Shown here: positions 36,869 to 47,999 of the stretch, in pieces
Layout of the letters: the number at the start of each line of letters is the position of its first letter
Numbering within the stretch: the stretch's first letter is position 1
Source of the DNA: Pseudomonas fluorescens
GTDB taxonomy: Bacteria > Pseudomonadota > Gammaproteobacteria > Pseudomonadales > Pseudomonadaceae
Length of the DNA stretch: 64,000 bases
Assembly: GCF_902497995.1 (NCBI RefSeq)
Contig: NZ_CABVII010000009.1
Location: forward strand, 1-64,000
Direction: 5' to 3'
Program-made: the position numbers and the translations under genes
Notes under the pieces: model-generated
What the model was told of the DNA's origin: nothing
What the model saw: the letters and a program-made list of their open reading frames with translations, nothing else
Database searches by the model: none

Positions 36869-37113
36869 CGGGTGCTCCTTGGGCAAAACAATCATAAAAG
36901 CAGGTTGAAATATTTTTCGCAATCTGCATAATTGCGCACCTCTTTCTGCAGTGGAAGTGATGCGCCGCCGCCGAAGAATCTTGCCGTTGAACGGACGCGC
37001 CGACCCGAGCCCCCGAAAGCGTCTGTATCCGGCTGCCTTTGACTTGTCAAAGTACGCACTATTCAGTAAGATCCGCCGTCTAATTTACAGGGCGGCCCCT
37101 GAGGCTATAAAGA

Positions 37114-37542
37114 ATGAAAACTTTTACTGCTAAACCGGAAACAGTACAGCGCGACTGGTTTGTCGTCGACGCTGCAGGTCAGACCCTGGGTCGTCTGGCC
37201 ACCGAAATCGCGAGCCGTCTGCGTGGCAAGCATAAAGCTGAGTACACTCCTCACGTTGACACCGGCGATTACATCGTCGTTATCAATGCCGAGCAGATTC
37301 GTGTAACCGGTGCTAAAACCACCGACAAAATCTACTACTCCCACTCCGGTTTCCCGGGCGGCATCAAGTCGATCAACTTCGAAAAGCTGATCGCTAAAGC
37401 CCCTGAGCGCGTGATCGAGACCGCGGTCAAAGGCATGCTGCCTAAGAACCCGCTGGGTCGCGACATGTATCGTAAGCTGAAAGTCTATGCGGGCGCTGTA
37501 CACCCTCATACTGCTCAGCAGCCCCAAGAACTGAAGTTTTAA
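37114..37542 (+). CDS. rplM: 50S ribosomal protein L13
   Basis: 142 residues, the usual length. Family phrases include [16 protein letters not shown] and [17 protein letters not shown]. It is the first gene of the rplM-rpsI operon. TTGACT at 37039-37044 is a plausible -35 element; the -10 is less clear (TATTCA at 37060). Confidence 0.98.
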   Translation: MKTFTAKPETVQRDWFVVDAAGQTLGRLATEIASRLRGKHKAEYTPHVDTGDYIVVINAEQIRVTGAKTTDKIYYSHSGFPGGIKSINFEKLIAKAPERVIETAVKGMLPKNPLGRDMYRKLKVYAGAVHPHTAQQPQELKF

Positions 37543-37556
37543 CGGAATAGTTCATT

Positions 37557-37949
37557 ATGTCGGCGACTCAAAATTACGGCACTGGCCGTCGCAAGACCGC
37601 AACCGCACGCGTTTTCCTGCGTCCGGGCACTGGTAACATCTCCATCAACAACCGTTCGCTGGATAATTTCTTCGGCCGCGAAACTGCCCGCATGGTAGTT
37701 CGTCAGCCGCTGGAATTGACTGAGACTGTCGAGAAATTCGACATCTACGTCACCGTGATCGGCGGTGGTGTGAGTGGTCAAGCTGGCGCAATCCGCCACG
37801 GTATCACTCGCGCTCTGATGGATTACGACGAAACTCTGCGTGGTGCTCTGCGCAAAGCCGGCTTCGTAACCCGTGATGCACGTGAAGTTGAACGTAAGAA
37901 AGTCGGTCTGCGTAAAGCGCGTAAGCGTCCGCAGTACTCGAAGCGTTAA
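37557..37949 (+). CDS. rpsI: 30S ribosomal protein S9
   Basis: 130 residues, ending in the conserved [11 protein letters not shown] tail that reaches the P-site tRNA. It starts 14 nt after rplM and is followed by an intrinsic terminator. Confidence 0.98.
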   Translation: MSATQNYGTGRRKTATARVFLRPGTGNISINNRSLDNFFGRETARMVVRQPLELTETVEKFDIYVTVIGGGVSGQAGAIRHGITRALMDYDETLRGALRKAGFVTRDAREVERKKVGLRKARKRPQYSKR

Positions 37950-37972
37950 TTCGCTTTCGCGTTCAAAAAGAA

Positions 37973-38005
37973 CGCCCAGCTCCTTGCGGAGCCGGGCGTT
38001 TTTTT
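37973..38005 (+). terminator. Intrinsic terminator of rplM-rpsI
   Basis: CGCCC (37973) pairs with GGGCG (to 37998); the inner GCTCC/GGAGC continues the stem after one mismatch, with a TTGC loop and then seven T. Confidence 0.92.
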
Positions 38006-38042
38006 ATGGGTGCGATTTATCATGAAATTGCGCTGTGACAAC

Positions 38043-38069
38043 TTGCCACATCCGTAGAGGCCCTATACT
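38043..38069 (+). promoter_or_regulatory. Candidate promoter of petABC
   Basis: TTGCCA (38043-38048) and TATACT (38064-38069) are 15 bp apart, a little short. It leaves a leader of about 140 nt before petA. The -10 is good; the -35 is weak. Confidence 0.4.
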
Positions 38070-38215
38070 GCAAGGCTTGGCAGTGAGGCCTCACGGTAAT
38101 TACCTTGTCAGAATTGGGGGTTTTCATTACCATTCGGCAAAATTTTTATAAGTACATGGTTTTACTTAGTAGATGCCTGATTTAACAGGCCACAAAGCTG
38201 ATGGGAGAGGACTGA

Positions 38216-38809
38216 ATGAGCAATGACGGCGTGAATGCAGGCCGGCGTCGCTTCTTGGTAGCAGCCACATCCGTGGTGGGTGCTGCAGGAGCGGTGGGGG
38301 CTGCGGTCCCGTTCGTGGGGTCATGGTTTCCCAGTGCCAAGGCGAAAGCCGCAGGTGCACCGGTGAAAGTGAATGTCAGCAAAATCGAGCCAGGCCAGCA
38401 GATGATTGCTGAGTGGCGCGGTCAGCCGGTGTTCATCGTCCGCCGTACCGAGGAAATCCTGGGGAATCTGAAAAAGATCGAGGGCCAGCTGTCTGACCCG
38501 ACCTCCAAGAACTCGACACAACCGACCTATGTCGACCCGCAAACGCGATCGATCAAGCCAGAAGTTTTGCTGCTGATCGGCATCTGCACGCACCTGGGTT
38601 GCTCGCCGACCTTCCGTCCAGAAGTGGCGCCTGCTGACTTGGGCAAGGATTGGGTGGGTGGTTATTTCTGCCCTTGCCACGGTTCCCACTACGATCTGGC
38701 TGGCCGCGTCTACAAGTCGCAACCTGCGCCTTTGAACCTGCCAGTTCCCCCGCATTCCTATGAGACCGATGAGATTATTGTCATTGGCGTCGATACGGAG
38801 AAAGCGTGA
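38216..38809 (+). CDS. petA: Ubiquinol-cytochrome c reductase, Rieske iron-sulfur subunit
   Basis: 197 residues. The [2Fe-2S] ligands lie in CTHLGC (Cys124, His126) and CPCHGS (Cys152, His155), with Cys129 and Cys154 forming the usual disulfide. The N terminus has a twin-arginine motif (GRRRFLVAATS) and a single membrane anchor. It is part of the cytochrome bc1 complex that passes electrons from quinol to cytochrome c. The stop overlaps the petB start by one base. Confidence 0.97.
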   Translation: MSNDGVNAGRRRFLVAATSVVGAAGAVGAAVPFVGSWFPSAKAKAAGAPVKVNVSKIEPGQQMIAEWRGQPVFIVRRTEEILGNLKKIEGQLSDPTSKNSTQPTYVDPQTRSIKPEVLLLIGICTHLGCSPTFRPEVAPADLGKDWVGGYFCPCHGSHYDLAGRVYKSQPAPLNLPVPPHSYETDEIIVIGVDTEKA

Positions 38810-40020
38810 TGAGCAAGTTCATGGATTGGGTTGATGCGCGCTTTCCCGCGACCAAAATGTGGGAAGACCATCTCAGCAAGTACTACGCCCCGAAGAACTT
38901 CAACTTCTTCTACTTCTTTGGCTCCCTGGCGCTGCTCGTTCTGGTCAACCAGATCGTCACCGGTGTCTGGCTGACAATGAGCTATACCCCGTCGGCGGAA
39001 GAAGCCTTTGCTTCCGTCGAATACATCATGCGCGACGTCGAGTACGGTTCGATCCTGCGTCTGTTGCACGCCGTCGGCGCTTCGATGTTCTTCATCGTCG
39101 TCTATCTGCACATGTTCCGTGGCTTGCTCTACGGTTCGTACCAGAAGCCACGTGAGCTGGTGTGGGTCTTCGGCATGCTGATTTACCTGGCGCTGATGGC
39201 TGAGGCCTTCATGGGCTACCTGCTGCCGTGGGGCCAGATGTCCTACTGGGGTGCCCAGGTCATCATCTCGCTGTTCGGTGCGATCCCGGTCATCGGCAAC
39301 GACCTGACCCAGTGGATCCGTGGTGACTACCTGATTTCCGGTATTACCCTGAACCGCTTCTTCGCCTTGCATGTCGTGGCCCTGCCGATCGTGATTCTCG
39401 GTCTGGTGGTGCTGCACGTTCTGGCGCTGCACGAAGTCGGTTCGAACAACCCGGATGGCGTGGACATCAAGAAACACAAAGACGAAAACGGCGTACCGCT
39501 GGACGGCATTGCTTTCCACCCGTACTACACCGTCAAAGATATCGTCGGCGTGGTGGTGTTCCTGTTCATCTTCTGCTCGATCGTGTTCTTCTTCCCGGAA
39601 ATGGGCGGCTACTTCCTCGAGAAGCCGAACTTTGAAGTGGCGAACGCCTTCAAGACCCCAGAGCACATCGCTCCGGTCTGGTACTTCACGCCGTTCTACG
39701 CGATTCTGCGGGCGGTTCCGGACAAGCTTCTCGGCGTTATCGCCATGGGTGCAGCCATTGCCGTGCTGTTCGTCCTGCCATGGCTGGACCGCAGTCCGGT
39801 CAAATCGATGCGCTACAAAGGCTGGCTGAGCAAAATCTGGCTGGTGGTGTTCTGCATCTCGTTCGTGATCCTCGGCATCCTGGGTGTTCTGGCTCCGACG
39901 CCAGGCCGTACCTTGCTGTCGCAGGTCTGTACCTTCCTGTACTTCGCCTACTTCATTCTGATGCCGTTCTACACCAGGCTCGAGAAGACCAAACCGGTTC
40001 CGGAAAGGGTGACTGGCTGA
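38809..40020 (+). CDS. petB: Cytochrome b of the bc1 complex
   Basis: 403 residues with eight membrane segments and the two haem-ligand His pairs in helices B and D (RLLHAVGASMFFIVVYLHMF and FFALHVVALPIVILGLVVLH). The Qo-site PEWY equivalent appears as PVWYFTPFYAILRAVPDK. The start is the ATG overlapping the petA stop (TGATG). The next gene overlaps its stop by one base. Confidence 0.97.
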   Translation: MSKFMDWVDARFPATKMWEDHLSKYYAPKNFNFFYFFGSLALLVLVNQIVTGVWLTMSYTPSAEEAFASVEYIMRDVEYGSILRLLHAVGASMFFIVVYLHMFRGLLYGSYQKPRELVWVFGMLIYLALMAEAFMGYLLPWGQMSYWGAQVIISLFGAIPVIGNDLTQWIRGDYLISGITLNRFFALHVVALPIVILGLVVLHVLALHEVGSNNPDGVDIKKHKDENGVPLDGIAFHPYYTVKDIVGVVVFLFIFCSIVFFFPEMGGYFLEKPNFEVANAFKTPEHIAPVWYFTPFYAILRAVPDKLLGVIAMGAAIAVLFVLPWLDRSPVKSMRYKGWLSKIWLVVFCISFVILGILGVLAPTPGRTLLSQVCTFLYFAYFILMPFYTRLEKTKPVPERVTG

Positions 40021-40802
40021 TGAAAAAGCTATTTGCTGTACTGATTCTTGCTGCCATGCCTGTACTGTCCTTCGCGGCCGAACACGGTGGTCCCGAGCTG
40101 GAAAAGGTCGACATCGACGTGTCCGACAAGGCCGCCATGCAGGACGGCGCGCGTACGTTCGCCAACTACTGCATGGGCTGCCACAGCGCCAAGTTCCAGC
40201 GCTACGAGCGTGTCGCCGATGACCTGGGTATTCCTCACGAGCTGATGCTCTCGAACCTGGTGTTCACTGGCGCCAAGATCGGCGACCACATGAGCATCGG
40301 CATGCAGCCGGCTGACGCCAAGACCTGGTTCGGTGCCGCGCCGCCCGACCTGACCCTGGTGGCTCGTGTTCGTGGTACCGACTGGCTCTACGGTTACCTG
40401 AGATCGTTCTACGAGGACCCGTCGCGTCCTTGGGGCGTGAACAACAAGGTGTTCCCGAATGTCGGGATGCCTAACGTTCTGGTCGGCCTGCAAGGTCGTC
40501 AGGTAGTCGGTTGCAAACAGGTCCAGATCGTCGAAGGCGGCAAGAAGCAATATGATCCGCTGACCGGTACGCCGCTGACTCATGAAGCGTGCGATCAGCT
40601 GACCATCGTGCCGAAAAGCGGTGCCCTGACCGAAGAGCAGTTCGATGAGAAGGTCAAGAATCTGGTAACCTTCCTCGCTTACTCGGCTAACCCGGTTAAG
40701 CTGCAACATCAGCGCATCGGTACCTACGTATTGCTGTACCTGGCGTTCTTCTTCGTATTCGCCTATTTGCTCAAGCGTGAGTACTGGAAAGACGTGCACT
40801 GA
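40020..40802 (+). CDS. petC: Cytochrome c1
   Basis: 260 residues. A signal peptide (1-20, ending SFAA) is followed by the haem c motif CMGCH (residues 51-55) and a C-terminal membrane anchor (about 237-254) ending LLKREYWKDVH. It completes the petABC operon and is the electron donor to soluble or membrane cytochrome c. Cysteines at 163-190 suggest an internal disulfide. Confidence 0.96.
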   Translation: MKKLFAVLILAAMPVLSFAAEHGGPELEKVDIDVSDKAAMQDGARTFANYCMGCHSAKFQRYERVADDLGIPHELMLSNLVFTGAKIGDHMSIGMQPADAKTWFGAAPPDLTLVARVRGTDWLYGYLRSFYEDPSRPWGVNNKVFPNVGMPNVLVGLQGRQVVGCKQVQIVEGGKKQYDPLTGTPLTHEACDQLTIVPKSGALTEEQFDEKVKNLVTFLAYSANPVKLQHQRIGTYVLLYLAFFFVFAYLLKREYWKDVH

Positions 40803-40831
40803 TAAAGCTTCAAGCAATGGCTGTTAATCGC

Positions 40832-40915
40832 GCGCGCCCAAGGGCGTCTCTGAAGGTGTAACGAGCCTGGTGATCCAGGCGTTACGGGAGACGTCCTCTG
40901 GGCGCGCTCGTTTTT
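40832..40915 (+). terminator. Long nested hairpin terminator after petC
   Basis: GCGCGCCCA (40832-40840) pairs with the TGGGCGCGC end near 40899-40907. Inside are GGGCGTCTC/GAGACGTCC, GTAACG/CGTTAC and an apical GCCTGG-TGAT-CCAGGC stem, followed by a T-run at 40911-40915. The element is much larger than a normal terminator. Confidence 0.8.
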
Positions 40916-40952
40916 CCGCTTCCGATAATTTCAACAAGCGAGGAGGACCGCC

Positions 40953-41570
40953 ATGGGCGTGACCAATCGGTTGGCCTGTTACTCCGACCCCGCCGACCAC
41001 TATTCCCACCGAGTGCGTATCGTACTTGCAGAGAAGGGTGTCAGCGCCGAGATCATTTATGTGGAAGCTGGTCGCCAGCCGCCTAAACTGATTGAAGTGA
41101 ACCCTTACGGCAGCCTGCCCACCCTGGTCGATCGTGACCTGGCCTTGTGGGAGTCGACCGTGGTGATGGAATATCTGGATGAGCGTTACCCGCACCCGCC
41201 CTTGCTGCCGGTTTATCCCGTGGCGCGTGCCAACAGCCGTCTGCTGATTCATCGCATTCAGCGTGACTGGTGTGGTCTGGTGGATCTGATCCTGGATTCG
41301 CGGACCAAGGAAGCGGCCCGTGTCGTGGCTCGTAAAGAGCTGCGCGAAAGCCTGACCGGCGTGTCGCCGTTGTTCGCCGACAAGCCGTTTTTCCTCAGTG
41401 AGGAACAGAGTCTGGTGGACTGCTGCCTCTTGCCAATACTCTGGCGATTGCCGATTCTGGGCATTGAACTGCCGCGGCCTGCCAAGCCGCTGCTTGATTA
41501 CATGGAGCGCTCGTTTGCGCGTGAGGCATTCCAGGCGAGTCTGTCTGGTGTCGAACGCGATATGCGCTAA
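40953..41570 (+). CDS. sspA: Stringent starvation protein A
   Basis: 205 residues with a glutathione-S-transferase fold. The N-terminal thioredoxin-like half starts [21 protein letters not shown]; the conserved [18 protein letters not shown] segment is typical of SspA, which binds RNA polymerase and alters transcription in stationary phase. Starts after AGCGAGGAGG, 150 bp from petC, and forms an operon with sspB. Confidence 0.96.
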   Translation: MGVTNRLACYSDPADHYSHRVRIVLAEKGVSAEIIYVEAGRQPPKLIEVNPYGSLPTLVDRDLALWESTVVMEYLDERYPHPPLLPVYPVARANSRLLIHRIQRDWCGLVDLILDSRTKEAARVVARKELRESLTGVSPLFADKPFFLSEEQSLVDCCLLPILWRLPILGIELPRPAKPLLDYMERSFAREAFQASLSGVERDMR

Positions 41571-41586
41571 GGCTTAAGGAGCCGCT

Positions 41587-42000
41587 ATGAACTCCAGTCG
41601 ACCTTATCTGGTCCGCGCGCTCTACGAGTGGATTGTGGACAACGATTGCACCCCGCACATGCTGGTCAATTCCGAGTATCCGTCGGTGCAGGTGCCTCAG
41701 GGTTTTGCCAGTGACGGACAAATTGTCCTGAATGTATCACCGGCGGCTGTGCGCCATCTGCACATGGACAACGAGGCCGTCAGCTTCGAAGGGCGCTTCG
41801 GTGGCGTACCGCACACGCTGTACGTGCCTATCGCATCGATCCTGGGCATCTACGCCCGGGAGAACGGTCAAGGCATGGTGTTCGATCTGGAATCGCCTAT
41901 GGATGGCGAGGAGGAGATCGAGCCGGATGATGATATTCCGCCACCCGACAGTGAGCCGCCGCGTCCCAGCGGTCGACCGAGTTTGAAGGTGGTGAAGTAA
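41587..42000 (+). CDS. sspB: ClpXP protease specificity-enhancing factor SspB
   Basis: 137 residues. An N-terminal SspB fold (MNSSRPYLVRALYEWIVDND...) that binds ssrA tags is followed by an acidic linker (DGEEEIEPDDDIPP) and the C-terminal ClpX-binding tail RPSLKVVK. It delivers tagged proteins to ClpXP. It begins 17 nt after sspA, with AAGGAGCC as the ribosome-binding site. Confidence 0.96.
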   Translation: MNSSRPYLVRALYEWIVDNDCTPHMLVNSEYPSVQVPQGFASDGQIVLNVSPAAVRHLHMDNEAVSFEGRFGGVPHTLYVPIASILGIYARENGQGMVFDLESPMDGEEEIEPDDDIPPPDSEPPRPSGRPSLKVVK

Positions 42001-42001
42001 T

Positions 42002-42033
42002 AAAAAAGGCGATCCGAAAGGATCGCCTTTTTT
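42002..42033 (+). terminator. Intrinsic terminator of sspAB
   Basis: GGCGATCC-GAAA-GGATCGCC stem (42008-42027), with six A before and six T after. The stem starts 8 nt after the sspB stop. Confidence 0.93.
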
Positions 42034-42039
42034 ATTACT

Positions 42040-42092
42040 GTAGGAGCCAGCGGTGCGGCGATCCGACTTGCCGGCGAAGGCGCCCTTGAAAC
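42040..42092. repeat. REP, long-arm dialect
   Basis: GTAGGAGCCAG followed by CGGTGCGGCGATCCGAC (42051-42067) and TTGCCGGCGAAGGCG. It faces the tandem copies that follow, forming the left arm of a REPIN. Confidence 0.85.
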
Positions 42093-42227
42093 CGCCTTCG
42101 CCGGCAAGCCTGGCTCCTACAGGTCGATGGCGATCTCGAGGACGCCTTCGCCGGCAAGCCTGGCTCCTACGGGGCGATGGCGATCTCAAGGGCGCCTTCG
42201 CCGGCAAGCCTGGCTCCTACGGGGCGA
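42093..42227. repeat. 50-bp tandem repeat built from a REP arm
   Basis: The unit begins CGCCTTCGCCGGCAAGCCTG and continues with GCTCCTAC plus a GGTCGATGGCGATCTC-type spacer. Copies start at 42093, 42143 and 42193, an exact 50-bp period; the third is truncated. The first differs slightly in the spacer. Being out of frame with three, it creates only spurious open frames. Confidence 0.92.
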
Positions 42228-42231
42228 GGGG

Positions 42232-43866
<1,635 letters not shown>

Positions 43867-43867
<1 letters not shown>

Positions 43868-45678
43868 CAGCGTGGGGTGTCCGGCAGGCGTTGAACCTGG
43901 CCATTGACGAACTGGGCCCATGGCAACTGGCGCACCACGCGCTGGTTTTGCGTCATGCCCAGGCTGCCCGACTGACCTTCGATACGGCTGTCCGGCAAAG
44001 CCTTGAGTTGCCCCAGGCGTGGCGCCAGGCGATAAGCGTCGACACCCATCGCATACAGGCGACCCAGGCTGCCGCCGGCTTGTGGCCATTGAGCGGTCAC
44101 CTGGCGGCGCAGTGGATCGTTGGCGTCCAGCAACCAGGGGGTTTCGCAGAAGCGCACGCCATTCATGTCGTTGTACTGGTTCTGGTCGCCGCTGGCACTG
44201 AACACGTGGGAGGTGGCGTAGACCGGGACGTCGCCGGCGTATTGGAAGTTCAGGGTCGGCTTGATCTGCTGGGCTTGCTGCGGCGTTGCCGCGAGGAAGA
44301 TGAACTCGATGTCCTGGCGACGCGAAGGCTGGGCAGCGACCTGCGCGCCAACGGTACTCTGCAGGCTCTTGGCGCGACCTTCGCTCTGGCGCAGCTGGAA
44401 CATGTCGGCAATCTGCTGGGCCAGTTGCACTGGCTGATCGACGCGTTCGGTCGCGACGATGTCGCCGCCGTTGGCTTGCCAATCCTGGCTGAAAGCCCTC
44501 ATGACACGATCGCCCCATTCGCCTTTCGGCACCATGATGGCGGCGCGATGCAGGCCATCGGCGCGAGCGCGACGGGATACTTCCCGGGCTTCGTCTTCGG
44601 CGGCCAGGCCGAACTGGAACAGCTGTCCCGGACCTTGTTCGCCTTCGCTGTAGTTCAGCGCCAGGGTGGTGATCGGCAATTGCGGGCGAGTGCTGAGCTG
44701 CTTGACCAGCGGCTTCTCCAGCGGGCCGACGACCAGTTGCACGCCATCGGCCTGGGCCTTGCGATAGAACTCGTCCAGGGACGTCAGGCGCGAGCTGTCA
44801 TAGAACTCGATGGCAGGTGGTTGCTGGCCGGCCTGTTGCGCCTGGTAGTGAGCGGCCATGAACCCTTCGCGCAACGCTTTGCCGACCGTAGCCAGCGGGC
44901 CGTCCTGCGGCAGCAGCAGGGCGATCTTGCCCAGGGGCTGGCTGGCCAGTTCCTTGAGTTTGGTCAGTGGCAATGGCAGTTGAATGGCGGCGGGGTGCTT
45001 GGGGTTCTGGGCGCGCCAGTTGTCGATCGCGGCTTGCTGCTGTTCCAGGGTGCCGGCGGTTTTCACGGCCTGGGCCAGGCGCATCCAGCCGCCGAGGTCT
45101 TCGGTGGCGGCCGGCTGCAATTGATCGATTGGCAGCGATGAGATCAGGGTCCAGATCGCTTCGTGGTTCTTGCTGGCAGCTTCACCTTCAAGCATCGGGG
45201 CGATAAAGATGCGTTGCCGTGCGGCGGCCACGATCAGGCCATCGGCCTCAAGGGCGCGGGCATGAACGGTACTGGTACGGATTTGTTGCTCGACCGGCAG
45301 TTCGCCCAGGCGTTGCAGGCTCGGATGGCTCAAGGCCGCCAGCGCCGCTTTCGGCTGATTGCGCACCAGCGCCAGTTCAGCCGCCAGGGTGCTGGCGAAA
45401 ATCTGCGGGCCAGGCTTGAGTTGCTCGACGGGCACTTGTTGCAGGATTTGCGCGGACTGGCCGGCATTACCTTGACGATAGGCCAGGTCTGCCGCACTCA
45501 GGCGCAGCAATGCGGCTTTTTCCGAGTCTTTACTTTGAGCGGCCTGTTGGAGCAGTTGCTCGATACTGGCATCAGGGGTCCGTGGAAGTTCGCCAAGGCT
45601 GGAGGAGGGCGAGCTGGCGCAAGCCGCCAGCAAGGCAGCGAGGCAGAGGGCAGTGAACAGCCGCAGGCAAGCGATCAT
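43867..45678 (-). CDS. lpoA: Penicillin-binding protein activator LpoA
   Basis: 603-residue outer-membrane lipoprotein. Signal peptide with lipobox LLAAC (Cys20). The N-terminal TPR-like helical domain (about 30-250) and C-terminal periplasmic-binding-protein-like domain (about 255-590, beginning KIALLLPQDGPLATVGKAL) match LpoA, which activates PBP1a across the periplasm. A little shorter than the E. coli protein (678). The start at 45678 follows AGGAA; an upstream ATG at 45702 is in frame but has no signal-peptide logic. Confidence 0.92.
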
Positions 45679-45886
45679 GTAGTGTTCCTGATACTCGATC
45701 AAATTAGCGTGGAATTGTACCCAAGCGCTGGCCGGGGCGCGATGTTACTGGTGTGAATCGATCAATTTAGCTCATGCAAATGTTGCAGTACGGCAAAAAG
45801 GCAGAAAAACCGAGGATGGCTTGCGCGTATCGCGAACGTCGCTACGCGCTACAATGGCGGTTTTTACCGATCATGAGGTGTGCGCT

Positions 45887-46759
45887 TTGACTGCTCCAGG
45901 TGCTTTGAATTCCGCTGCTGGCTCGCTTTATGTGGTGGCGACGCCCATCGGCAACCTGGACGACATCAGTGCGCGTGCACTGAAGATCCTGCGCGAGGTG
46001 GCCTTGATTGCCGCCGAAGACACCCGTCACTCGCAGCGATTGATGCAGCACTTCGGCATTCCCACGCCGCTGGCGGCCTGCCATGAACACAACGAACGGG
46101 ATGAAGGTAGCCGCTTTATTACCCGCCTGCTTGCCGGTGACGATGTGGCGCTGATCTCCGACGCCGGGACGCCGCTGATTTCCGATCCGGGTTATCACCT
46201 GGTGCGTCAGGCCCGTGCCGCGGGCATTAATGTGGTGCCGGTTCCTGGTGCCTGCGCATTGATTGCGGCGTTGTCGGCCGCGGGCCTGCCGTCGGATCGT
46301 TTCATTTTCGAAGGCTTCCTCCCGGCCAAGGCCGTGGGTCGCCGTGCTCGTCTGGAGTTGGTAAAGGAAGAGCCGCGCACGTTGATTTTCTATGAGGCGC
46401 CGCACCGCATCCTGGAATGCCTGCAAGACATGGAGCTGGTCTTCGGGCCGGAGCGTCCGGCATTGCTGGCGCGCGAACTGACTAAAACGTTTGAAACGCT
46501 CAAGGGCTTGCCGTTGGCCGAGCTTCGCGAGTTCGTCGAGTCGGACAGTAATCAGCAGCGCGGCGAATGCGTCGTGTTGGTGGCAGGCTGGTCGGCGCCC
46601 GAAACCGAGGATGCCGTCAGCAGTGAAGCGATGCGTATCCTCGATCTGTTGCTCGAGGAAATGCCGCTCAAGCGTGCCGCCGCGTTGGCGGCCCAGATTA
46701 CCGGCGAGCGCAAGAATGTGCTCTACCAGGTCGCGCTGGATAAACAGAAGGGCGAGTAA
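45887..46759 (+). CDS. rsmI: 16S rRNA (cytidine(1402)-2'-O)-methyltransferase
   Basis: 290 residues, tetrapyrrole-methylase (TP) fold. The family starts directly with SLYVVATPIGNLDDISARAL and has the SAM-binding ALISDAGTPLISDPG. It methylates the ribose of C1402 in 16S rRNA. I chose the TTG at 45887, 6 nt after GAGGTG; the in-frame ATG at 45854 has no site. Divergent from lpoA. Confidence 0.92.
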   Translation: MTAPGALNSAAGSLYVVATPIGNLDDISARALKILREVALIAAEDTRHSQRLMQHFGIPTPLAACHEHNERDEGSRFITRLLAGDDVALISDAGTPLISDPGYHLVRQARAAGINVVPVPGACALIAALSAAGLPSDRFIFEGFLPAKAVGRRARLELVKEEPRTLIFYEAPHRILECLQDMELVFGPERPALLARELTKTFETLKGLPLAELREFVESDSNQQRGECVVLVAGWSAPETEDAVSSEAMRILDLLLEEMPLKRAAALAAQITGERKNVLYQVALDKQKGE

Positions 46760-46831
46760 AACCCGACGCGAAGGCATGGCCAAAGGCTTTTAGCGCTTGT
46801 TCTTCGGCCGCTCTACCGTTAACCTTCGCGG

Positions 46832-47190
46832 CGGAGAGTCGATCGGACAGTCGCTGCCCTCTATGAAAATTAGGGGGGGGAGGAAAGTCCGGGCTCCATA
46901 GGGCGAAGTGCCAGGTAATGCCTGGGAGGCGTGAGCCTACGGAAAGTGCCACAGAAAATAACCGCCTAAGCGCTTCGGCGCCGGTAAGGGTGAAAAGGTG
47001 CGGTAAGAGCGCACCGCACGACTGGCAACAGTTCGTGGCTAGGTAAACCCCACTTGGAGCAAGACCAAATAGGGTCCCAAGGCGTGGCCCGCGCTGGGAC
47101 CGGGTAGGTTGCTAAAGATGTCCAGTGATGGCCATCGTAGACGAATGACTGTTCAAGACAGAACCCGGCTTACAGATCGACTCTCCACCT
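46832..47190 (+). ncRNA. rnpB: RNase P RNA (M1 RNA)
   Basis: Type A RNase P RNA. The outer helix AGAGTCGATC (46835-46844) pairs with GATCGACTCT (47175-47184). The conserved GAGGAAAGTCCGGGCTCCAT block is near 46882-46901, and the P15-loop/3' block appears as CAGTGATGGCC... and AGACAGAACCCGGCTTACAG. It sits between rsmI and mraZ, as in other Pseudomonas. A T-run after the outer helix acts as terminator. Confidence 0.96.
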
Positions 47191-47439
47191 TTTTTTGACC
47201 TCTGCTTAACCCATTGAGCAGGGGTGTCGTGATGGCAATTTCCCTCCTTTCAGAATCGTCAGCAGAAGCGCTTTCGTAATACCGAAACAGTCTTACTCTT
47301 AACAAACTACTTTAACTTCTGAGCCTAGCCTTCTGTGCTGGATCAAGTTATTGAGCGGCTTCACCTGCCCGATCCTCGTTGCACCCTCCTTTATGCTCCT
47401 AAATCCAAGTTCTGTAAGGGTTTTCCTTTGATGTGCGCC

Positions 47440-47469
47440 TTGACGGTGCGGTAGCCGCATTCCTATAGT
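47440..47469 (+). promoter_or_regulatory. Sigma70-type promoter of the mra/dcw operon (Pmra)
   Basis: TTGACG (47440-47445), 18-bp spacer, TATAGT (47464-47469). Initiation is expected around 47476, leaving an approximately 70-nt leader to mraZ. The rest of 47200-47439 shows a small hairpin (CCTCTGCT/AGCAGGGG, 47199-47226) and no gene. Confidence 0.7.
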
Positions 47470-47475
47470 GTGCAC

Positions 47476-47501
47476 AAGTGGCGGAAAGTGGCATGAAGTG
47501 G
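47476..47501 (+). promoter_or_regulatory. MraZ operator: three boxes at 10-bp period
   Basis: AAGTGG recurs at 47476, 47486 and 47496, reading as TGGCG, TGGCA and TGGGT units with an exact 10-bp spacing. MraZ proteins bind arrays of TGGGN-type repeats with that spacing at their own promoter. The array overlaps the predicted transcription start. Confidence 0.75.
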
Positions 47502-47543
47502 GTTTTTTGAGCTATAAGCGCTACAATTTGGAGAACCGCTGAC

Positions 47544-47999
47544 GTGTTTCGCGGAGCTAATGCAATCAGTCTCGATGCAAAGGGCCGTCTCGCTATGCCG
47601 AGCCGATACCGTGACGAGCTGGTTGCGCGCAGTTCCGGTCAGTTGATCGTCACCATCGATGCTGTTGATCCGTGTCTGTGCGTTTATCCCCTCGATGAGT
47701 GGGAAATTATTGAAACCAAACTGCGCACACTGCCTTCGTTTCGCGAAGAGAACCGTCGTCTGCAACGTTTACTGATCGGTAATGCCGTCGACCTCGAGCT
47801 CGATGGCAGTGGTCGTTTTTTGGTTCCGCCGCGTCTTCGTGAATATGCCAGGTTGGATAAGCGCGCGATGTTGGTAGGCCAACTGAACAAGTTCCAATTG
47901 TGGGACGAGGATGCCTGGGATGCGGTTTCTGCCGCTGACCTGGCTGCTATTCAACAACCGGGCGCCATGCCTGATGAACTGCGTGATTTGATCCTGTGA
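47544..47999 (+). CDS. mraZ: Transcriptional regulator MraZ
   Basis: 151 residues with two SpoVT/AbrB-like DNA-binding repeats (each a DXXXR motif: [16 protein letters not shown] and [16 protein letters not shown]). It represses the dcw operon in E. coli. It uses a GTG start after GGAGAACC. Own-promoter boxes lie just upstream. The stop overlaps the rsmH start by 4 nt. Confidence 0.96.
   Translation: MFRGANAISLDAKGRLAMPSRYRDELVARSSGQLIVTIDAVDPCLCVYPLDEWEIIETKLRTLPSFREENRRLQRLLIGNAVDLELDGSGRFLVPPRLREYARLDKRAMLVGQLNKFQLWDEDAWDAVSAADLAAIQQPGAMPDELRDLIL

Noticed and set aside
42040..42227. CRISPR-like array of short repeats
   Set aside because: The 50-bp units repeat spacer and core together, there are only three copies and no cas genes; they are REP-derived tandem copies.
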